This document shows, piece after piece, positions 1-5,498 of a stretch of 5,776 nucleotides of DNA (the first letter of the stretch is position 1; every line of letters starts with the position of its first letter). The stretch lies in contig JAZQBI010000033.1 in the NCBI GenBank assembly GCA_045545635.1, positions 1 to 5,776 on the forward strand, read 5' to 3'. Below the pieces are notes generated by a model. That model was given only the letters and a program-made list of their open reading frames with translations, was not told the origin of the DNA and did not search any database. Source of the stretch: RGIG8748 sp045545635. Its GTDB lineage: Bacteria > Bacillota > Clostridia > UMGS1810. The position numbers and the translations under genes were made by a program.

Positions 1-1
1 A

Positions 2-391
2 AACAACAGAAATCAATATTTTAACACCGGCTCCAAAAGAGATTACGAGGATTATTTGGGTGAATTTTACAATAATCTTCTTAAACTTCATAATCGTCTT
101 GAAAAGGAAAACAAAGATTTTATTTTTATGGCATCTGTTCCTGCAACTCCCCAAAAGGAAAAAGATACCGACAAGCTTTGGCGGATTTTCCATATGAATG
201 ATGTAAATGAAGCTTATAAAAAAGCACATAAAGAGAAAAATTTTCCGTTTGTGAGCCTTTATGAGTTGTTCGGTAATTATGTAGCAGAAAATAAATTGGA
301 TATGGATACCCTTATGTATGACGGACTTCATCCCAATGACGATGGATACAGAGTGATGTATGACATTTTAATAAATGAATTTGGAGTGTAA
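2..391 (+). CDS. SGNH/GDSL-type hydrolase (esterase), C-terminal part, 5' end outside window
   Basis: The reading frame is open from base 2 to the TAA at 389-391 (129 residues), so the gene starts upstream; a TTG at 56 is only an internal codon. The clearest signature is the block V motif DGLHPNDDGY at 320-349, in which Asp (320-322) and His (329-331) are the expected members of the Ser-Asp-His triad. The nucleophile Ser (block I) and the oxyanion Gly and Asn (blocks II and III) should lie upstream of the window. Before the motif is an amphipathic helix rich in Leu and Lys, then a hydrophobic strand (IFMASVPATP), a layout usual for block III to V of SGNH esterases. The family removes acetyl or other acyl groups from carbohydrates or lipids; next to glycosidase genes a sugar O-deacylase role is reasonable but inferred. 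It ends 6 bases before the first GH3 gene, whose ribosome binding site lies inside this gene's last codons. The family call is firm, the substrate unknown. Confidence 0.85.
   Translation, partial: NNRNQYFNTGSKRDYEDYLGEFYNNLLKLHNRLEKENKDFIFMASVPATPQKEKDTDKLWRIFHMNDVNEAYKKAHKEKNFPFVSLYELFGNYVAENKLDMDTLMYDGLHPNDDGYRVMYDILINEFGV
382..387 (+). promoter_or_regulatory. Ribosome binding site of the first GH3 gene, inside the upstream coding region
   Basis: TGGAGT at 382-387 contains the GGAG core about 11 bases ahead of the ATG at 398. It lies within the last codons of the SGNH hydrolase gene, so ribosomes finishing that gene pass over it. This points to translational coupling of the two genes. Confidence 0.6.
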
Positions 392-397
392 ATCATT

Positions 398-2023
398 ATG
401 GTTAAAAATGAATTTATCGAGAGCATTATAGAAAAAATGTCCTTGGATGAGCTTTGCGGACAGCTTATGGACCTTAATGTAAACGGCAAGCTTTCCACTC
501 AAGAAATAGAGGAAATGGCAAAAAAGATGCGTCCCGGTTCCATCTTTGTTACCAAAAAGTCAAAAGAACAAATTAAAGAGATTTCAGATGCCATAAACAA
601 GCACACACCTGTTCCCATAATTGTTTCTGCTGATATAGAGAGCGGTGCAGGCTGTTGTCTTGCAAGTGAGGAGGTTCTTCCCGAGCCTATGGCATGGGGT
701 GCCGCAGATGATGTGGAGCTTATAGAAAGAGCAGGACAGATAACCGGAGAAATCTGCCGTAAAAACGGTATTCACTGGAATTTTGCACCCGTTGTAGATA
801 TTAACTACAACAAGGATAACCCCGTAACCAATGTCCGCAGTGTTTCCGACAGTCCCGAGCAGGTGGCAAAAATAGCAGGTGCTTATGTCCGCGGTATGCA
901 GAAAAACGGCATGATGATAGCCGGATGCAAGCACTTTCCCGGTGACGGAATAGACGACAGAAATCAGCATTTCTGCACGGGAATAAATCCTCTTACAAAA
1001 GAAGAATGGTTAAAAACCTTTGGGTATGTGTATAAGAAAATGATAGAAGCCGGTTCTGAATCCGTTATGGTAGGTCATATCGGTATGCCGGAACTGGAGA
1101 AAAATATTGATCCCATACTCGGTGCCAAACCCGGAACACTCAGCTATGAGATAATGACAGGACTTCTGCGAGAAGAGCTTGGCTTTGAGGGATGTATAGT
1201 GTCCGATGCTATGGCAATGGTTGGAGCATGCTCGATGACTACTCCCGACAGACTTGCAATTGAATACATAAAGGGTGGAGGAGATGTAATTCTCTTTGCC
1301 ATAGAAAAAGATTTTGAATGTCTTAAAAAAGCAGTAGAAGACGGAGAAATATCAATAGAACGTATTAAGGATTCTGTAAGAAGAATTCTTAGTATGAAGC
1401 AAAAAGCCGGTATTATAGGCGAAAATGTTATAGATGACAGTAAGGTGGAAATATCCGGAGACGTGTGTGAGGTTGCTCAGAAAATAGCCGAAAAGAGCAT
1501 AACCGTTGTAAGAAATTCTCAGAATCTTATTCCTCTCAGCCTCAAAAAAGGTGCAAGAATTCTTATGATAAATTTCCAGATGGTCGGTGCCAAGGATGCT
1601 CCGTATATAAAACAGCTTGATACCGTAACCGAAGAACTCATTAAAAGGGGCTTTGAGGTTGACACCCGTCTTGCCAGCGAAATAAGTCACTATGAACTTG
1701 AAAAAATCAAAGATACATACGATTGTATACTTCTTAATTCCAGAATAAGCTCCAAGGATTACCTCGGAGGTACATTAAGAATTAATTGGGACAACATTAT
1801 GCCCTTCTGGAGAGGTGTGGCAATCGATCATCCGTGTGTTATTTTCACCTCATTCGGTGATCCCTACAAGCTATATGAGTTACCATTTTTGCGTACATAT
1901 GTAAATGCATATTCATCGTCACATTTTACACAGCGAGCATTTGTAAAGCTTCTTCTGGGCGAAATTGAGCCTAAGGGCAAGAACCCTGTTGAATTAAAAG
2001 GATTTTTTGAAAGACAAATATAA
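398..2023 (+). CDS. Glycoside hydrolase family 3 protein, copy 1
   Basis: A 541-residue GH3 protein with a NagZ/beta-glucosidase-type TIM barrel (about residues 10-340) followed by an alpha/beta sandwich C-terminal domain (about 365-541). Visible motifs: D79-I-E81 in the -1 subsite strand, NPVTNVRS with R147, the KHFPGDG motif at 178-184, and the nucleophile D270 in IVSDAMAM. All fit a retaining exo-acting glycosidase acting on beta-linked glucose-, xylose- or N-acetylglucosamine-type sugars. In NagZ the loop after KHFPG carries an Asp-x-His acid/base dyad; here it reads N189-Q-H191, so the Asp is replaced. There is no signal peptide or membrane segment, so it should act in the cytoplasm. The ATG at 398 is chosen because a GGAG site precedes it and the helix leading to ELCGQ begins here. 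It is followed after 30 bases by a paralogous gene. The fold and family are very likely; substrate is not determinable, and altered activity is possible. Confidence 0.93.
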   Translation: MVKNEFIESIIEKMSLDELCGQLMDLNVNGKLSTQEIEEMAKKMRPGSIFVTKKSKEQIKEISDAINKHTPVPIIVSADIESGAGCCLASEEVLPEPMAWGAADDVELIERAGQITGEICRKNGIHWNFAPVVDINYNKDNPVTNVRSVSDSPEQVAKIAGAYVRGMQKNGMMIAGCKHFPGDGIDDRNQHFCTGINPLTKEEWLKTFGYVYKKMIEAGSESVMVGHIGMPELEKNIDPILGAKPGTLSYEIMTGLLREELGFEGCIVSDAMAMVGACSMTTPDRLAIEYIKGGGDVILFAIEKDFECLKKAVEDGEISIERIKDSVRRILSMKQKAGIIGENVIDDSKVEISGDVCEVAQKIAEKSITVVRNSQNLIPLSLKKGARILMINFQMVGAKDAPYIKQLDTVTEELIKRGFEVDTRLASEISHYELEKIKDTYDCILLNSRISSKDYLGGTLRINWDNIMPFWRGVAIDHPCVIFTSFGDPYKLYELPFLRTYVNAYSSSHFTQRAFVKLLLGEIEPKGKNPVELKGFFERQI

Positions 2024-2040
2024 AATCACTTAAACGGAAA

Positions 2041-2046
2041 GAAGGA
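2041..2046 (+). promoter_or_regulatory. Ribosome binding site of the second GH3 gene
   Basis: GAAGGA ends 7 bases before the ATG at 2054. It sits in the 30-base gap between the two GH3 genes, which holds no terminator-like hairpin, supporting co-transcription and fixing the start of copy 2. Confidence 0.65.
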
Positions 2047-2053
2047 TACAGTT

Positions 2054-3682
2054 ATGTCCGGCTTCAGTCAGCGGGTGAAAGGCATAGTTGACACTATGAC
2101 GATGGAAGAACTCTGCGGTCAGATAATCAACTACAATGTTCCTAATTTCAGAAATATCGAGGATTTTGAAAATCTTGTAAAGAAAGTCCGTCCCGGTGCT
2201 CTTTGTGCACCTCAAAAAGAGAAGGGAACGACAAAAAAGTATATCGAAATAGTAAATAAATATACAAAAGTTCCCGTAATTGTGTGTGCCGGAGTGGAAA
2301 ATGGTCCCGGCAGCAGACTCTGGAATGAAGAGGTTTTTCCTGAACCTATGGCATGGGGTGCTGCAGATGATGTTGAGCTTATAGAAAGGGCAGGACGGGT
2401 TACCGGACAGGTATGCCACAATGCAGGAGTAAAGTGGAATCTGGCTCCTGTTGTGGATATCAACTACAATATGAATAACCCCGTAATAAATGTAAGGGCG
2501 ATTTCCGACTCTCCCGAGCAGGTGGCAAAAATTGCCGAGACCTATATAAGAGGCATGCAGGAAAACGGAAATATGCTAGCCGGATGCAAGCACTTTCCCG
2601 GAGATGGTATGGATGACAGAAATCAGCATTTCTGCACCACGGTAAATCCTCTTTCCAAGAAAGAATGGATGAGGACTTACGGATATGTATTCAGGAGAAT
2701 GATAGATGCAGGTGTAGCATCAATTATGGTGGCTCACGTTGCACTGCCTTCGGTTGAGGATAATATTGATCCAATTCTCGGACCACTTCCTGCATCACTT
2801 AGCTACAACATAATGACAAAGCTTCTTCGTGAGGAAATGGGCTTTGAGGGATGTATAGTTTCCGATGCTATGGCAATGATTGGTGCCTGCTCTGTATATC
2901 CTCCCGAAAGACTTGCGGTGGAATTTATAAAAGCCGGAGGCGATTCTCTTCTTTTTGGGGTAGAACGAGATTTTGACAGCCTTGTACAGGCGGTAAATGA
3001 CGGCGAAATAACAGTAGAACGTATAAAAGAATCGGTTTCCAGAATTATCACCATGAAGGAAAGGGCAGGTCTTCTTGACTCCTTTTGCGATGATGATATT
3101 GAGCTTACGGAGGATGCAACTGCTATTGCGCGGGAAATTGCAGATAAGAGTATTACCGTAATACGAAATACACAGAATCTTATTCCTCTCAAAGTAAAGG
3201 AGAATTCAAAGTTCCTCATAATAAACTTTCAGGAATTTTCCAAAAATGACGACACCGCACCTTGCATAAAGACACTTGGAACAGTATGCGAAGAGCTTAC
3301 AAAAAGAGGACATAGTGTGGATATGTACCTTTCCAGAGATATCAGCCACTACGAGCTTGAAAAAATCAAAGATAATTATGATTGTATACTGCTTAACTGC
3401 AGGATAAGCTCCAAGGATTATCTCGGCGGGACACTCAGAATTAATTGGGACAACATTATGCCTTTCTGGAGAGGCGTCGCAATAGATCATCCATGCGTTG
3501 TGTTTACATCCTTTGGAGATCCCTACAAATTATATGAGCTACCATTCCTGCGAACATATGTCAATGCATATTCTTCGTCTCACCATACGCAGAGAGCCTT
3601 TGTTAAGGTACTTCTGGGAGAGATAGAAGCAAAGGGCAAAAGTCCCGTGAAATTGAAAGGATTTTTTGAAAGAGGGGTATAA
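2054..3682 (+). CDS. Glycoside hydrolase family 3 protein, copy 2 (paralogue of the preceding gene)
   Basis: A 542-residue GH3 protein collinear with copy 1 with an offset of one residue. It keeps the KHFPGDG motif (179-185), NPVINVRA with R148, and the nucleophile D271 in IVSDAMAM. As in copy 1 the loop has N190-Q-H192 where NagZ has Asp-x-His. Unlike copy 1, the D-x-E pair of the -1 subsite reads G80-V-E82, so an Asp that contacts sugar hydroxyls in NagZ-type enzymes is missing. By hand alignment the copies share about 33% of the first 90 residues, about 71% of residues 91-300 and about 91% of the last 112. No signal peptide is seen, so it is probably cytoplasmic. The last codons (Arg-Gly-Val) double as the Shine-Dalgarno of the next gene, 4 bases downstream. 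It could be a glycosidase of different specificity, a phosphorylase-like GH3 or a non-catalytic partner of copy 1; I cannot choose between these. Confidence 0.92.
   Translation: MSGFSQRVKGIVDTMTMEELCGQIINYNVPNFRNIEDFENLVKKVRPGALCAPQKEKGTTKKYIEIVNKYTKVPVIVCAGVENGPGSRLWNEEVFPEPMAWGAADDVELIERAGRVTGQVCHNAGVKWNLAPVVDINYNMNNPVINVRAISDSPEQVAKIAETYIRGMQENGNMLAGCKHFPGDGMDDRNQHFCTTVNPLSKKEWMRTYGYVFRRMIDAGVASIMVAHVALPSVEDNIDPILGPLPASLSYNIMTKLLREEMGFEGCIVSDAMAMIGACSVYPPERLAVEFIKAGGDSLLFGVERDFDSLVQAVNDGEITVERIKESVSRIITMKERAGLLDSFCDDDIELTEDATAIAREIADKSITVIRNTQNLIPLKVKENSKFLIINFQEFSKNDDTAPCIKTLGTVCEELTKRGHSVDMYLSRDISHYELEKIKDNYDCILLNCRISSKDYLGGTLRINWDNIMPFWRGVAIDHPCVVFTSFGDPYKLYELPFLRTYVNAYSSSHHTQRAFVKVLLGEIEAKGKSPVKLKGFFERGV
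3671..3677 (+). promoter_or_regulatory. Ribosome binding site that fixes the start of the esterase gene
   Basis: AGAGGGG ends 9 bases before the ATG at 3687. It is formed by the penultimate codons (AGA GGG G..) of GH3 copy 2. It decides for the ATG at 3687 over the in-frame TTG at 3666, which has no such site and would overlap the previous gene. Confidence 0.65.
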
Positions 3683-3686
3683 ATAT

Positions 3687-4319
3687 ATGAAAAGAATTGA
3701 AGTAAATGACAAAAAATTTGAATACCCGTATGTGGTGTATATGCCAGAAGAATTTACAGAAAATCTTCCGCTTGTTATTCAGCTTCACGGCGGCGGTGAA
3801 AAGGGAAACGGCGGAGAGGATTTGTATCTTGTGGAAAGACACGGATTTGCATCTTTGCTAAAAGAAAAGGATTTTCCCTGTATAGTAGTTATGCCTCAGT
3901 GTCCCAAGGATGAAATATGGCTTATTCAGGTTAAACTCATTAAGAAATTTATCGTTGAAATGCAGGAAGAATACAAGGTTGACAAGACAAAAACCACAGT
4001 CTGCGGACTTAGTATGGGTGCTTATGCAACCTGGTATCTCGGTACTACATATCCCGATATGTTTGCGGCGATTGCTCCATGCTGCGGAGGAGGAATGCCA
4101 TTGTATGCCAAAGCGCTTACTATGCCGGTATGGGCTTTCCACGGTTCTGATGATGACGTGGTACATCCCATGGAAAGCTTTAATATGATTAATCGTATCC
4201 GTCAGCTTAAGATTAATAATAATGTGAAGTTTACCGTGTTCGACGGTGTAATGCACGATTCTTGGAAATTAGCCTTTACTGAGCCATTGTTAAACTGGCT
4301 TTTGGAACATAAAAAATAA
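3687..4319 (+). CDS. Alpha/beta-hydrolase fold esterase (carboxylesterase/dienelactone hydrolase/CE1-like)
   Basis: A 210-residue serine hydrolase counted from the ATG at 3687. In order: a strand and oxyanion-region motif HGGGEKGNGG (34-43), the nucleophile elbow GLSMG with S109, the segment YPDMFAAIAPCCGGG (122-136), HGSDDDVV (152-159) with D156 the likely acid, and H190 in GVMHDSW. The spacing and the closing helix (LLNWLLEHKK) match the small esterase/phospholipase group often labelled dienelactone hydrolase or prolyl oligopeptidase-like, which also includes CE1-type acetyl and feruloyl esterases. There is no signal peptide, so a cytoplasmic enzyme is expected. With two glycosidase genes just upstream and an SGNH esterase further up, removal of acyl decorations from imported oligosaccharides is a fair guess, not shown by sequence. 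The complete triad argues for an active enzyme. The TAA is followed directly by a second TAA. Confidence 0.88.
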   Translation: MKRIEVNDKKFEYPYVVYMPEEFTENLPLVIQLHGGGEKGNGGEDLYLVERHGFASLLKEKDFPCIVVMPQCPKDEIWLIQVKLIKKFIVEMQEEYKVDKTKTTVCGLSMGAYATWYLGTTYPDMFAAIAPCCGGGMPLYAKALTMPVWAFHGSDDDVVHPMESFNMINRIRQLKINNNVKFTVFDGVMHDSWKLAFTEPLLNWLLEHKK

Positions 4320-4330
4320 TAATTTAATAT

Positions 4331-4337
4331 AAGGAGT
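4331..4337 (+). promoter_or_regulatory. Strong ribosome binding site of the oxidoreductase gene
   Basis: AAGGAGT lies 8 bases before the ATG at 4346 and is the best Shine-Dalgarno match in the window. Together with the distinct codon choice of the gene it suggests higher translation than its neighbours. Confidence 0.75.
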
Positions 4338-4345
4338 GTTTTGTT

Positions 4346-5485
4346 ATGAGTAAGAAAATTTCTGTTGCAGTTTTTGGCTGCGGTAAGATGGGTAACACTA
4401 TCATTGCCGATGTGGCAGCTATGGATGAGGTAGACAAGATATATGGCTACGATGTAAATCAGGCACAGCTAGATGCTACAATCGCAAAGCATGAAAAGGT
4501 TGTGGCAGTTACTACAAATCTTGATGAAATACTTGCAAATGAGGAAATCAAGCTTGTATATATTGCTACAGCAAACGAATTTCACGTGCCCCTTGCCTGT
4601 GCCGCTATGAGAGCAGGAAAGGCAGTTATGACCGAAAAGCCTTCCGGTATAACCTATGACCAGGTAGAGGAACTTATCAGAGTTCAGAAAGAAACCGGTG
4701 CATTTCTTCAGGTCGGTTTTGAATGTCGCTATTCCAAAGCATATATGATTGCCAAGGAGATTGTTGCTTCCGGCGAAATCGGAAAGCTTGTAAATGTGCA
4801 CTTTACATACACAATGTCTCCCTATGCTGAATTCAAGAAGCTTGCAGATGGAACCAAGGTAAAGAACTGGCGTGTTACCAAGGAAGCTGTAGGAAGTATG
4901 TTCCTCGAAAAGCTTTGCCACTATATTGATCTTGTTCGCTGGTGGAATGAGGGATCAAGAATTGACAAGTTTATTTCCACAGGCTTTGACAATGTAATCC
5001 CTTACTTTGAACTTGAGGATAATGTACATGTTACATATCACTTTGATAACGGATGTACAAGCCACTTAAACTTCAATATGTGCGTTGCTCCCCACGGTAA
5101 CTCCGATATGATGGGTGACTATGACCTTGCAGACCAGGATAAGGACGGACACAAGCTCAACTATGTTCTCACCGGTACCGAGGGTGCAATAGAAATAGAT
5201 GTATTCCAGAGACAGCTTCGTGTGTATCATCATCCCGGTAAGCCCGGTCAGGAAAAGGAAGAAATGGTAAGAGTTGTAGAATGGGATAAGACCGGCGGCG
5301 GTGCTCCCAATGGTGAAAACACATACTTCCACAGCACTTATGCACAGAATCAGGATATAGTTCTCCGTGTCGTGAACGGTGATAAGCCTGCAATAGATGT
5401 TGAGGATGCTCAGGAATCCATAAGAGTTTGTCTTGATTTTACAAAGGCAACTGCAGATAAAAAATGGCAGGTAGTAGAGAGATAA
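4346..5485 (+). CDS. Gfo/Idh/MocA family NAD(P)-dependent oxidoreductase
   Basis: A 379-residue sugar-type dehydrogenase. The N-terminal Rossmann domain (about 1-125) opens with VAVFGCGKMG, giving the G11-x-G13-x-x-G16 dinucleotide motif; D36 at the end of the second strand favours NAD over NADP. The family-defining motif is E97-K98-P99, whose Lys binds substrate and cofactor. Then come QVGFECRYS (122-130) and the second substrate-binding/catalytic region EKLCHYIDLVRWW (188-200) with H192. The rest forms the predicted beta-sheet domain that holds substrate and oligomer contacts. Members oxidise, reduce or epimerise sugars, inositols or amino-sugars, and some take part in oxidation-elimination glycoside cleavage. 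The length is normal and the motifs complete, so an active cytoplasmic enzyme is likely. It sits between an esterase and a possible glycosidase, so its substrate is probably a sugar released by this operon (inferred). Lys is written AAG in 24 of 29 cases, unlike the GH3 genes. Confidence 0.93.
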   Translation: MSKKISVAVFGCGKMGNTIIADVAAMDEVDKIYGYDVNQAQLDATIAKHEKVVAVTTNLDEILANEEIKLVYIATANEFHVPLACAAMRAGKAVMTEKPSGITYDQVEELIRVQKETGAFLQVGFECRYSKAYMIAKEIVASGEIGKLVNVHFTYTMSPYAEFKKLADGTKVKNWRVTKEAVGSMFLEKLCHYIDLVRWWNEGSRIDKFISTGFDNVIPYFELEDNVHVTYHFDNGCTSHLNFNMCVAPHGNSDMMGDYDLADQDKDGHKLNYVLTGTEGAIEIDVFQRQLRVYHHPGKPGQEKEEMVRVVEWDKTGGGAPNGENTYFHSTYAQNQDIVLRVVNGDKPAIDVEDAQESIRVCLDFTKATADKKWQVVER

Positions 5486-5489
5486 AGGA
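5484..5489 (+). promoter_or_regulatory. Ribosome binding site of the last gene, overlapping the preceding stop codon
   Basis: AAAGGA shares its first bases with the TAA stop at 5483-5485 and lies 9 bases before the ATG at 5499. It supports that start and continuous translation of the operon. Confidence 0.6.
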
Positions 5490-5498
5490 TTTGGTTTT

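Larger units (their letters stand above)
398..3682 (+). repeat. Tandem duplication of a GH3 gene
   Basis: Two full-length GH3 genes lie head to tail and align along their whole length. Nucleotide identity is highest towards the 3' ends, where short blocks such as AAAGGATTTTTTGAAAGA just before each stop, and the segment coding for RINWDNIMPF, are the same or nearly so. Synonymous differences are scattered even through the conserved 3' third, so the duplication or any gene conversion is not recent. Confidence 0.85.

Noticed and set aside
56..391. TTG at 56 as the start of a short 111-residue SGNH gene
   Set aside because: The frame stays open to the left edge with protein-like sequence, there is no ribosome binding site before 56, and an SGNH enzyme needs its Ser block upstream.
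398..2023. Naming the GH3 gene nagZ
   Set aside because: The -1 subsite and the dyad differ from NagZ, the protein has an extra C-terminal domain, and the substrate is unknown.
2024..2053. A terminator or promoter between the GH3 copies
   Set aside because: The 30-base gap has no hairpin and no promoter boxes, only the ribosome binding site.
3666..3686. TTG at 3666 as the esterase start
   Set aside because: It would overlap GH3 copy 2, lacks a Shine-Dalgarno sequence, and the ATG at 3687 has one at good spacing.
4302..4330. Possible promoter before the oxidoreductase gene (TTGGAA, 17 bases, TAATAT)
   Set aside because: Each box matches the consensus at only four of six positions, and transcription would start downstream of the AAGGAG site, leaving the mRNA without it.
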